The notes under the pieces were generated by a model, which had not been told where the DNA came from, did not search any database, and saw only the letters and a program-made list of their open reading frames with translations. The translations under genes were made by a program, and so were the position numbers. From contig JBMOMT010000034.1 of the NCBI GenBank assembly GCA_049324835.1, forward strand, positions 36,189 to 100,188: 64,000 nt of DNA, read 5' to 3'. This stretch comes from JBMOMT01 sp049324835. Lineage in GTDB: Bacteria; Chloroflexota; Anaerolineae; CAYNKW01. Positions 24,963-32,866 of the stretch are shown one piece after another; the stretch's first letter is position 1, and each line of letters opens with the position of its first letter.

Positions 24963-25883
24963 ATGGGGCGTTTCATCCTGATCCGGTTGCTGGGGTTGAT
25001 CCCGGTGTTGTTGATCCTCTCCATCATTACCTTCACCCTGATGCACGAGGTGCCAGGGGGGCCGTGGAAAATGGGCCAGCGCCCCTTCTCCGATGAACAA
25101 CTGGCCGCTCTCAAGGCGCGTTACGGTCTGGACAAGCCCGTCTGGCAGCAGTATCTCATCTGGCTGCGCGGCGTGCTGCGGCTGGACTTTGGCATGTCCT
25201 TCGAGCATCCCGACGAATCGGTGTTGGATCTGATCCGTCGCACCTGGCCCATCACCATGCATCTGGGCGGGATGGCCCTGGCGCTGGCTTTTAGCGTCGG
25301 CGTGCCGTTGGGCATCGTATCGGCCCTGCGACAGAACACCTGGATCGACTATACGGCCACGCTGATGTCCGTGGTGGGTTTTGTCACACCTCATTTCGTG
25401 TGGGGCATCCTGTTCATCCTGGTCTTTTCCCTGGCCTTCAAGTGGCTGCCCACCGGCGGCTGGGACGAGCCCAAGCAGTGGATCATGCCGGTGCTGGCCT
25501 ACGCCCTGGCCCCCATCGCCACCATCGCCCGCTTTACCCGCGCCAGCGTGGTGGAGGCCGTTCGCGCCGATTACGTGCGCACCGCCCGCGCCAAAGGCCT
25601 GAGTGAACGCAACGTCGTTCTGGGCCACGTGATGAAAAACGCCCTCATCCCCATGATCACCGTCTTTGGCCCCCTCATCCCAGACATGATCACCGGCTCT
25701 ATTTTTGTCGAGGCCATCTTTCGTGTGCCCGGCCTGGGTAAATTCTGGGTCACCAGCACCATCAACCGCGATTACCCCATGATCATCGGCCTGACCATGT
25801 TATGGGCGGTGCTGATCGCCATCACCTACCTCATCACCGACATTTTGTACGTCTTTGCCGACCCACGGGTGCAATACAATTGA
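24963..25883 (+). CDS. peptide-type ABC transporter permease (DppB family)
   Basis: A 306-residue DppB-type permease: N-terminal FILIRLLGLIPVLLILSIIT helix, the periplasmic ARYGLDKPVWQQYLIWLRG segment, the GTPLGIV-like VGVPLGIVSALRQ, the coupling loop DYVRTARAKGLSERNV and the final DPRVQYN. Starts 32 bases after the M20 gene with AGGAG upstream. It pairs with the next gene to form the membrane channel. No ATPase gene follows in this operon. Confidence 0.9.
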   Translation: MGRFILIRLLGLIPVLLILSIITFTLMHEVPGGPWKMGQRPFSDEQLAALKARYGLDKPVWQQYLIWLRGVLRLDFGMSFEHPDESVLDLIRRTWPITMHLGGMALALAFSVGVPLGIVSALRQNTWIDYTATLMSVVGFVTPHFVWGILFILVFSLAFKWLPTGGWDEPKQWIMPVLAYALAPIATIARFTRASVVEAVRADYVRTARAKGLSERNVVLGHVMKNALIPMITVFGPLIPDMITGSIFVEAIFRVPGLGKFWVTSTINRDYPMIIGLTMLWAVLIAITYLITDILYVFADPRVQYN

Positions 25884-25901
25884 CCGACGGGAGCACAACA
25901 C

Positions 25902-26888
25902 ATGGCTTTTGAAGCGGATAAGGAAAAAACTGCAACCGACCAGCCCCAGGCGAGCGCCGACCTGGCGTTCATCAAGTCCGGCATGTCACCCAGGGAGCGC
26001 GGCCTGTACCGCGACGCTGTCCGTCGCTTTTTCCGCAACCGGCTGGCCGTCCTCGGCCTGGTCCTCACCGTTTCGCTCATCGTCATGGCCGTCTTTGCCG
26101 ACGACTGGTTCATCGCCCTGGCGCTGGGGCGCGAGGCCAAACCGGTCATCGCCCGCACCACCTACGAAAAGATTTTCTTCGGGCCGGTGGGCGCCTTTCC
26201 CAGCAAGGATTTTTGGATGGGCACCGATCTCAACGGGCGCGATCTGTGGAGCCGCATCGTCTATGGGGCGCGCATCTCGCTGTCCATCGGACTGCTGGCC
26301 CAACTGGTCGCTTTTACCATCGGCATCCCGCTGGGCAGCATCGCCGGTTGGAAGGGCGGTCGAATGGATTTTGTCGTCATGCGGATGGTAGATGTCATGT
26401 CGGCCATTCCCACCCTGCTCTTTGCCTACCTGATCATGGCCCGCCTGGGGGCCGGCTTTTGGAACGTGATGCTGGCCATCGGCATCACCAGTTGGATCAG
26501 CATCTGCCGCCTCACCCGCGCCCAGTTCCTGGCCTTACGAGAGAAGGAATTTATCGAGGCCTCGCGCATGATCGGCGCCGGAACCTGGCGTATCATTCGT
26601 TACCACCTGCTGCCCAACTCGCTGGCGGCCATCATCGTTTCGCTGACGTTGGGCATTCCCACGGCCATCTTTGCCGAAGCCTCGTTGAGTTTCCTGGGCG
26701 TGGGCATCAACCCGCCCACTCCCAGTTGGGGCCAGATGCTGGGCCGCGATGGGGTCACCAACATGACCTATTTCTGGCACCTGGCTTTCTTTCCCGCGTT
26801 GATGATCGCCTTTACCATGCTGGGCTTTACCCTGATGGGCGACGGTCTGCGGGATGCCCTGGACCCGCAAATGATCCAGCAGAAATAA
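25902..26888 (+). CDS. peptide-type ABC transporter permease (DppC family)
   Basis: A 328-residue DppC-type permease with a hydrophilic N-terminus of about 50 residues, the helix LAVLGLVLTVSLIVMAVFAD, the periplasmic FWMGTDLNGRDLWSRIVYG motif, the coupling loop REKEFIEASRMIGAGTWRII, and the closing SFLGVGINPPTPSWGQML and GDGLRDALDPQ. It lies 18 bases after its DppB partner. A GAAAGGAG at 26891-26898 follows the stop codon at once and opens the leader of the binding-protein gene. Confidence 0.9.
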   Translation: MAFEADKEKTATDQPQASADLAFIKSGMSPRERGLYRDAVRRFFRNRLAVLGLVLTVSLIVMAVFADDWFIALALGREAKPVIARTTYEKIFFGPVGAFPSKDFWMGTDLNGRDLWSRIVYGARISLSIGLLAQLVAFTIGIPLGSIAGWKGGRMDFVVMRMVDVMSAIPTLLFAYLIMARLGAGFWNVMLAIGITSWISICRLTRAQFLALREKEFIEASRMIGAGTWRIIRYHLLPNSLAAIIVSLTLGIPTAIFAEASLSFLGVGINPPTPSWGQMLGRDGVTNMTYFWHLAFFPALMIAFTMLGFTLMGDGLRDALDPQMIQQK

Positions 26889-27011
26889 CAGAAAGGAGCC
26901 AACAGCCTCTCGGAAATCTTGTATCCTCTCTGGCTCTGGGACCGAGGCACCCTGGACAGCCAGGCACAAAACGGTATCCAGCACTGTACAAAACCGAGTG
27001 GAGGAGAGACA

Positions 27012-28829
27012 ATGAAAGCCAAATTCGCTTCTGTGATGACGTTGTGGATCGTCCTGGTCACCATCGCCAGCCTGCTGATGGGCTGCGCCACCGAGGAGGC
27101 CCAACCCACCGCCGAGGTCAAAGCCACCGAACCCAAACCTGCCGAAGAGGCCACCAAACCACCCGCAGAGGTCAAGGTCGTCAACCGCGCCGGCGTGGAA
27201 CTGCCTGCCGACGCCGCCCCTCTCGACCAGCAGGTGATGCGTTACGCCGAAACCGAGTCCACCTGGATGACCTGGGACGCCAGCGTCTACGACGAGAACG
27301 TGGGTGACATGTACGCCTGGGCCGATTCTTGCGCGCGGCCCGACGAGTTTTACGAGCCCCAGCCCAACGCCTGCGAGAGCTGGGAGACCTCAGCGGACGG
27401 CCTGACCTGGACCTTCCACCTGCAAAAAGACAAGGTCTGGAGCGATGGCGTCCCCATCACCGCCGATGACTGGGTGTTCACCCTGCAGCGTTACGCCCGG
27501 CCCGATTACGACTTTGAGTGGTTCTACAGCATGGCCAACATCGTCAACTGGTCTGAGGTCGTCAACGGCGAGCTGCCGCCGGAGGAACTGGGCGCCAAGG
27601 TGGTCGACGATTATACCTTTACCGTCACCACCGATCCGGCCACGCCTTACCTGATCAAGATCTTTGCCGATCTGTGGGTGGCGCCCAAGCACATCGTCAA
27701 GGATCGCCTCAACGACGGCTCGTGGGCCTTCCCCCAGGAGAACTGGGTCTCTGCCGGGCCCTACAAGATGGAGAGCTACACCAAAGGCAAAGAGCTCGTC
27801 TTTGTGGCCAACGACAAGTACACCGGCCCCTTCCCGCCCATGATAGACAAGATCCACGTCACCTTTATGGAGCCGGAGGTGCGCTGGAATGCCTACAAGA
27901 ACGACGAGCTGGATGCCATCGGCGGCGGCTATCAGAACGACCTGCCGCCCTCGGCCATGGCCGAGATCATGACCAACCCCGAGCTGCAAAAACAGCTCAT
28001 CACCTGGCCCAACTTTATCACCTACTATCTCTTCTTTGACACCTGGAACCCGCCCTTCGACAACCTCAAGGTGCGTCAGGCCTTCAGCCACGCCATCGAC
28101 CGTGATATCATCGTCAACGGGCCGCTCCAGTACCAGGCCGTGGCCGCCTTCAGCATGAACCCGCCCGGCTTCCCCGGCGAGAACGTCGAGGAGCTCAAGA
28201 GCGTCCAGAACTATGATCCAGAAGTGGCCGCTCAGCTCATGGCCGAGGCCGGCTATCCCAACGGCGAGGGCTTTCCCAAACTGACCCTCTACACCCGCGA
28301 AGCCTTCCCGGCGCTGATCAGCGCCGCCGAGGCGATGGCTGCCATGCTCAAGGAACACCTGGGCGTCGAGGTCGAGATCCAGGACCTGGAGTACAGCATT
28401 TTCACCGAGGGCTACCGCAACCAAAAGAAAAACAAGAGCGGCGATTTCCTGTTCGCCCTGGTGCCCTACGAGTTCGACTTTGTGGACGGCAGCAACCTGC
28501 TCAGCGTGTGGGGCGGCTGTGAGGATGCCGGCGCCGATCTGTCCCAAATGCCCGGTCGCCACACCTGGTACAACCAGGAATACAACAACCTGCTGTGCGA
28601 GGCTGGCGCCATTCTGGGCGACGAGCCCAAACGCAACGAGCTCTACAAAAAAGCCGAGCGTATCCTCGTCGAAGATGTGGCCCTGGTGCCCATCTATCAC
28701 GGCATCTTTGTGGCCATGGTCAAGCCCGATATCAAAGGCCCCATGCTGGAAGCGGGCGAGGATGGCGTCGTCACCTGGATGCGCCACCGCTTCTCCTCAC
28801 GCGAGAGCCTGATCTATCGCGCCAAGTAG
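27012..28829 (+). CDS. ABC transporter substrate-binding lipoprotein, peptide family 5
   Basis: A 605-residue binding lipoprotein. The signal peptide ends SLLMGC with the lipidated Cys at residue 25, followed by an acidic Pro/Glu/Ala spacer (EVKATEPKPAEEATKPPAEV). Family 5 landmarks are WTFHLQKDKVWSDGVPITAD, AGPYKMESYTKGKELVF and KVRQAFSHAIDRDIIV. ATG 27012 has GGAGGAGAG upstream; an in-frame Met at 26919 has none. It completes the second ATPase-less importer, here with gene order permease-permease-binding protein. Probably imports peptides or peptide-like compounds processed by the adjacent M20 enzymes. Confidence 0.9.
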   Translation: MKAKFASVMTLWIVLVTIASLLMGCATEEAQPTAEVKATEPKPAEEATKPPAEVKVVNRAGVELPADAAPLDQQVMRYAETESTWMTWDASVYDENVGDMYAWADSCARPDEFYEPQPNACESWETSADGLTWTFHLQKDKVWSDGVPITADDWVFTLQRYARPDYDFEWFYSMANIVNWSEVVNGELPPEELGAKVVDDYTFTVTTDPATPYLIKIFADLWVAPKHIVKDRLNDGSWAFPQENWVSAGPYKMESYTKGKELVFVANDKYTGPFPPMIDKIHVTFMEPEVRWNAYKNDELDAIGGGYQNDLPPSAMAEIMTNPELQKQLITWPNFITYYLFFDTWNPPFDNLKVRQAFSHAIDRDIIVNGPLQYQAVAAFSMNPPGFPGENVEELKSVQNYDPEVAAQLMAEAGYPNGEGFPKLTLYTREAFPALISAAEAMAAMLKEHLGVEVEIQDLEYSIFTEGYRNQKKNKSGDFLFALVPYEFDFVDGSNLLSVWGGCEDAGADLSQMPGRHTWYNQEYNNLLCEAGAILGDEPKRNELYKKAERILVEDVALVPIYHGIFVAMVKPDIKGPMLEAGEDGVVTWMRHRFSSRESLIYRAK

Positions 28830-28860
28830 TGGGCGTCCTGCCCGCGAGTGCGGCACACAA

Positions 28861-28891
28861 ACAGGGCAGCCACTTGGTCTGGCTGCCCTGT
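28861..28891 (+). terminator. 12-bp hairpin after the second peptide binding-protein gene
   Basis: Perfect stem 28861-28872 with 28880-28891 and a 7-base loop, without a good T-run. Like 3812-3847 and 41781-41820 it follows a binding-protein gene inside an operon and may modulate downstream expression. Confidence 0.5.
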
Positions 28892-28945
28892 GCTTTGCCA
28901 ATGGAGAATTTACCACCGGATACCTTCCACCACGAGGCAATCAGC

Positions 28946-29003
28946 GTCAACGGATTTCGCAGATGGAGCGGATATTGTCTGTTAAATCCGCTCCTCCGTT
29001 GAC
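28946..29003. repeat. compound hairpin repeat
   Basis: Two consecutive perfect 9-bp stems (28946-28954 with 28995-29003, and 28965-28973 with 28986-28994) form one arm with a 10-base bulge. It lies just before the second M20 gene; the adjacent TTGACT at 28999-29004 and TAAAAT near 29042-29047 could be a weak internal promoter. Confidence 0.5.
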
Positions 29004-29078
29004 TCTTCTCGTGCGCAGGCATAAAGCTCGTGGCAAAATGATAAAATGTCTGGTAGCAAAATGGAGAAAAATCACCCC

Positions 29079-30248
29079 ATGATTGAGCAACTTGATGCCA
29101 AGATCGACCCCGCTTTTACCCGCCGCCTGCTGGAAAACATGATCCGCATCAATTCCGTGGTCGGCGACGAGGCCGAACTGGCCCATTACCTGCGCGACGA
29201 ATTGCAGGCCCTGGGGCTGGCGTGCGAGATGCAGCAGGTAGAGCCAGGCCGGTTCAACGTTTACGCCCGCTTGCAGGGCAACGGCCCCGGCCGACGATTG
29301 AACTTTAACGGTCACCTGGACACCGTGCCGGTGTGCCAGGGCTGGGACAGCGATCCCTTTGCCCCGCTGGAAAAAGACGGGCGGCTGTATGGCCTGGGCG
29401 CGTGCGACATGAAGGCCGGCATCGCCTGCATCCTGGGCATGCTCAAAGCATTCGTCGAATCCGACCCTCCCTTCCAGGGTGAGTTATCGTTCTCCGGCGT
29501 CGTCGACGAGGAGGCCTACAGCAAAGGGGCGCGGGCCATGCTGCAAACCGATCTCGCCGCCTGCGACGCCATCGTGCTGGCCGAGCCCTACTCTGGCGAC
29601 GAGGGCAAACCGATCCCGCTGGGCATCACCGGCAAAGTGCTGTACGATCTCACCGTCAAGGGCCACGCCGCCCACGGCTTTAGCCCGCACCTGGGCATCA
29701 ACGCCATCGAACAGGCGGCGCGCATCGTCGCCGCACTGGATCGGCTGCCCATGCGCGAACACCCCGATTTTGGCCGGGGCAACTATTGCACCCTCAAAAT
29801 CGAGGGCGGCTATACCGTCTATTCCGTCGTCGTGCCGGATCGCTGCCGCGTCGAGATCAACCGGCTGCTGGTGCCGGGCGAGACGACGGCCACAGCCGTG
29901 GAGGACATGGAAGCGCTGGTGCAGTCGCTTAACCTGGAAGCGCAGGTGCAAGTAGCCACCAAGCCACCGCGCTACGAGCCATTCCTGATGAGCCGGGACG
30001 AGCCGATCGTCCGGGTTTTTCACGCGGTTTACCGGGAGATGATGGGCGTCGAGCCGGCCTACGTCTACAGCCCCGGCATCACCGACGCCAACGTCTTTGG
30101 CGAGCGCGGCATCCCCTGCCTGCACCTGGGACCGGCGCGGGGCAACGTCCACCAGCCCAACGAATACGTCCCTCTCGATTGGCTGGAAATCCTCCCCAAA
30201 ATGTACGCCCGCATCGCCGCTCGTTTTCTCGGAGAAGCGCCGGCGTAG
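29079..30248 (+). CDS. M20 family metallopeptidase / deacylase
   Basis: A 389-residue relative of the M20 enzyme at 23764. Zinc and catalytic motifs are LNFNGHLDTVPVCQGW, GLGACDMKAGI, GVVDEEAYSKGA and the late HLGPARGNVHQPNEYV; the lid domain has VKGHAAHGFSPHLGINAIEQ. ATG 29079 is preferred (GGAG 12 bases upstream), though ATG 29046 in the same frame is possible. It follows the second importer and precedes a fructoselysine-kinase-like gene, so it may free amino acids from conjugates such as glycated or acylated peptides; that is inference from context. Confidence 0.87.
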   Translation: MIEQLDAKIDPAFTRRLLENMIRINSVVGDEAELAHYLRDELQALGLACEMQQVEPGRFNVYARLQGNGPGRRLNFNGHLDTVPVCQGWDSDPFAPLEKDGRLYGLGACDMKAGIACILGMLKAFVESDPPFQGELSFSGVVDEEAYSKGARAMLQTDLAACDAIVLAEPYSGDEGKPIPLGITGKVLYDLTVKGHAAHGFSPHLGINAIEQAARIVAALDRLPMREHPDFGRGNYCTLKIEGGYTVYSVVVPDRCRVEINRLLVPGETTATAVEDMEALVQSLNLEAQVQVATKPPRYEPFLMSRDEPIVRVFHAVYREMMGVEPAYVYSPGITDANVFGERGIPCLHLGPARGNVHQPNEYVPLDWLEILPKMYARIAARFLGEAPA

Positions 30249-30275
30249 GAGAAAAAAGGGAGGCCAGGCCACAAC

Positions 30276-31082
30276 ATGGTTCGGGTCATCGGTGTAGGCG
30301 ACAACACCGTCGACAAATACCAGGACCTTCGGATGATGTTTCCGGGGGGCAATACGGTGAACGTGGCCGTGCTGGCCCGCCGCTACGGCCACCCGGCCAG
30401 CTACATCGGCTGGCTGGGCGACGATGAACACGGCCGCCTGATCTTGAATGCCCTGCGGCAAGAGAGGGTGGACACATCGCACTGCCGGGTGGTGGACGGT
30501 CCCAATGCCTGCGGCGAGATTTTCCTGGTCGATGGTGATCGGGTCTTTGGTCAATCCGATGCCGGCGTCTCCGACCGGCTGGCTCTGACAGAGGCGGACC
30601 TGCACTTTGTCGGCCAGCACGACCTGGCGCACACCAGCATCTACAGCCACATCGAGCGCGATCTGCCAAAACTGAGCGGCGCGGCGCGGCATCTTTCGTT
30701 CGACTTTTCCGACGAATGGAAGCGCGACTATCTGGCCGATAGGCTGCCGTGGGTCGACACGGCCATCGTTTCGTACCCCCATCGCCCCGAAGCTGAAATA
30801 AAAGACCTGATGCGCTGGATGCAGGCCCAGGGACCGGCCTGTGTGCTCGTGACGCAGGGCAAGGCCGGCGCGGCGGCATACGACGGTGCGCGGTTCTATC
30901 GCCAGAGCATCGTAGAAACCGAGGTGCTCGATACGCTGGGCGCAGGAGATGCCTTTATCGCCCGCTTTTTGGTCGAGCGTTTGAGCGGCGCCGCCACAGA
31001 GGCCGCCCTGGCAGCGGCAGCGGCGTCGGCGGCCGAGACGTGCCGCTACTATGGCGCGTTCGGGCACGGCATCGCCTATTGA
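30276..31082 (+). CDS. frlD: PfkB-family kinase, fructoselysine 6-kinase-like
   Basis: A 268-residue ribokinase-fold kinase that lines up by eye with E. coli FrlD along its length: IGVGDNTVDKY, FPGGNTVNVAVLARRYG (24-30 core), IGWLGDDEHG, DRVFGQSDAGVSD, LSFDFSDEWKRD, the catalytic DTLGAGDAFIARF (D225 as base) and a closing CRYYGAFGHG. FrlD phosphorylates fructoselysine, an Amadori product, before the FrlB deglycase. No frlB homologue is in the window, so the step after phosphorylation is unexplained. It stands between an M20 enzyme and a ThDP enzyme in the catabolic operon. A related PfkB substrate cannot be excluded. Confidence 0.75.
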   Translation: MVRVIGVGDNTVDKYQDLRMMFPGGNTVNVAVLARRYGHPASYIGWLGDDEHGRLILNALRQERVDTSHCRVVDGPNACGEIFLVDGDRVFGQSDAGVSDRLALTEADLHFVGQHDLAHTSIYSHIERDLPKLSGAARHLSFDFSDEWKRDYLADRLPWVDTAIVSYPHRPEAEIKDLMRWMQAQGPACVLVTQGKAGAAAYDGARFYRQSIVETEVLDTLGAGDAFIARFLVERLSGAATEAALAAAAASAAETCRYYGAFGHGIAY

Positions 31083-31121
31083 TCGGGCAAACCCAAACAG
31101 AATGTGGAGGAGAGCAGCTTG

Positions 31122-32795
31122 ATGACACAGATGACCGGATGGCAAATGGTGGTCGAGGTTCTCAAGGCCGAAGGGGTAAAATACCTCTTTGGCCTTCCGG
31201 GCAGCCCCACCTGTCTGTACGATGCGCTGTACGATGAACCGGCCATCAAACCGGTTCTGGTGCGGCACGAGGCGGCCGGTGGTTTCATGGCCCTGGCCTA
31301 CGCCCTGCTGACCGGTGAGCCGACCGTGTGTTTCGCCAGTCCAGGCCCCGGCATCGCCAATCTCGTGCCGGCGATGTTGGAGGCGCTGGCAACCTGCGCG
31401 CCGGTGATCGCGCCCTGCACGGGCATCAGCGGCTACCACGACGGCAAGGGAGCCTTTCAAGAAACGGATCAGGTGGGAATCATGAAGCCCGTCACCAAGT
31501 GGGCCGTGCGTGTGCCTTATGCCGAAAAAATCCCCTGGGCCATGCGCCGCGCCTTTTCGCTGGCGACCAACGGCCAGCCGGGGCCGATCTTTGTCGAGAT
31601 TCCCGTCGAGGTGGGTAAAGCCCAGGCCGACATGGCGCCCTATACGCCGGCCGAACGCTACATCCGCTCGGCCGGCGACCCGGCCCGCGTTCGACAGGTG
31701 GCCGAGCTGCTGCTAAAAGCCCAGAGGCCGCTCATCGTGGCCGGCGGCGGCGCGCTGCGCTCCGGCGCCCACGCCGAGCTCCGGGCGCTGGCCGAGCTGT
31801 TGGGCATGCCGCTGATGACCACGCCCTCGGGTCGGGGCATCATCCCGGAAGACCATCCTCTGAGCATCGGGCAGGTGGGGCTGTATCGCACCCGCCTGGG
31901 CATGCAGGCTTTTGAGCAGGCCGATCTACTCATCACCGTGGGTTCACGCAACGAAGAGTTCCAGACCGGCGCCTGGCGCATCTTTCCGCCGGCGGCCAGG
32001 TTCGTCCAGATCGACATCGCGCCCTTTGAGATCGGGCGAAACTGGCTGCCCAACGTGGCGGTGGTGGGCGACGCGAAACTGGTGCTGCGTGATCTGCTGG
32101 CCCTCCTCGAAGGACAGGCGCAGGCCGCGTGGAAAACACGCCGCGATCAACACGCCCAGGCCAAATACGCTTACGAGGCCGAGGTCGCCGCAGAGAGCCA
32201 GAGCCACGAGATACCGATCCAGACCAAACGTGTGCTTTACGAGATCAACCAGGTTTTTGGCAACAACACGGTTCTGGTTCACGAAAACGGCAGCCAGGAT
32301 TTGTGGTCCTATTACAGCCCCTACTACAAAGTCCTGGATCTGAACTCGGTCGTTGCGCCCGGCGAGCAAACCTGCATGGGCATGGGCGTCGCCGGGGCGA
32401 TCGGGGCCAAACTGGCCCGGCCGGACAAAAAAGTGGTGTGCATCACGGGCGATGGCGCCTTCCAGATGCATTACCAGGAGCTGCCCACGGCGGTGCAATA
32501 CGGCGCGCCCGTCACCTGGGTGGTGCTGGACAACCGCAGCCTGGGATGGATCAAGTTCGGCCAGAAGCGGTTGGGTGAGCGTTACATCTCGGTGGATTAC
32601 GAGACGCAGCCCGATTTTGTGCAACTGGCGCGGGCCTGTGACTGTTACGGTGAGAGGATCGAGACACCCCAGGAGATCAGGGCCGCTCTGGAGCGGGCCC
32701 TGCGAGCCAACCAGGCAGGCCAGCCGGCGGTGCTGGCCTTCACCGTCGACCCGTGGGATTTCTCAGAGGGTTTTCACGCCTATTACAACCTGTAG
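31122..32795 (+). CDS. thiamine-diphosphate-dependent enzyme (acetolactate synthase/decarboxylase family)
   Basis: A 557-residue ThDP enzyme with the three-domain layout of the acetohydroxyacid synthase/benzoylformate decarboxylase group: N-terminal PYR domain with LFGLPGSPTCLYDAL and the catalytic-type E50 in VRHEAAGGFMALAYA, central domain with ALAELLGMPLMTTPSGRG, and C-terminal PP domain with the metal motif ITGDGAFQMHYQELPTA (G443-D444-G445) ending in LDNRSLGWIKF. No small regulatory subunit follows, which argues against canonical acetolactate synthase. ATG 31122 follows GGAGGAG. Substrate unknown; carboligation or decarboxylation of a 2-oxo acid is expected. Confidence 0.82.
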   Translation: MTQMTGWQMVVEVLKAEGVKYLFGLPGSPTCLYDALYDEPAIKPVLVRHEAAGGFMALAYALLTGEPTVCFASPGPGIANLVPAMLEALATCAPVIAPCTGISGYHDGKGAFQETDQVGIMKPVTKWAVRVPYAEKIPWAMRRAFSLATNGQPGPIFVEIPVEVGKAQADMAPYTPAERYIRSAGDPARVRQVAELLLKAQRPLIVAGGGALRSGAHAELRALAELLGMPLMTTPSGRGIIPEDHPLSIGQVGLYRTRLGMQAFEQADLLITVGSRNEEFQTGAWRIFPPAARFVQIDIAPFEIGRNWLPNVAVVGDAKLVLRDLLALLEGQAQAAWKTRRDQHAQAKYAYEAEVAAESQSHEIPIQTKRVLYEINQVFGNNTVLVHENGSQDLWSYYSPYYKVLDLNSVVAPGEQTCMGMGVAGAIGAKLARPDKKVVCITGDGAFQMHYQELPTAVQYGAPVTWVVLDNRSLGWIKFGQKRLGERYISVDYETQPDFVQLARACDCYGERIETPQEIRAALERALRANQAGQPAVLAFTVDPWDFSEGFHAYYNL

Positions 32796-32866
32796 CAGCC
32801 CGTCGGCGCGAGATCGCCGTCGCCGACTTTTTGACGAATGATCGAAAAACAGACGCGAGGATGCCT

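Noticed and set aside
27390..28787. 465-residue open frame on the minus strand
   Set aside because: Exactly antisense to the peptide-binding lipoprotein gene, which has a signal peptide, family motifs and ribosome site; the His/Gly/Val-rich translation is typical of a GC-codon shadow.
29484..31460. 658-residue open frame on the minus strand
   Set aside because: Runs antisense across three well-supported genes (M20, PfkB kinase, ThDP enzyme) and shows no recognisable domain.
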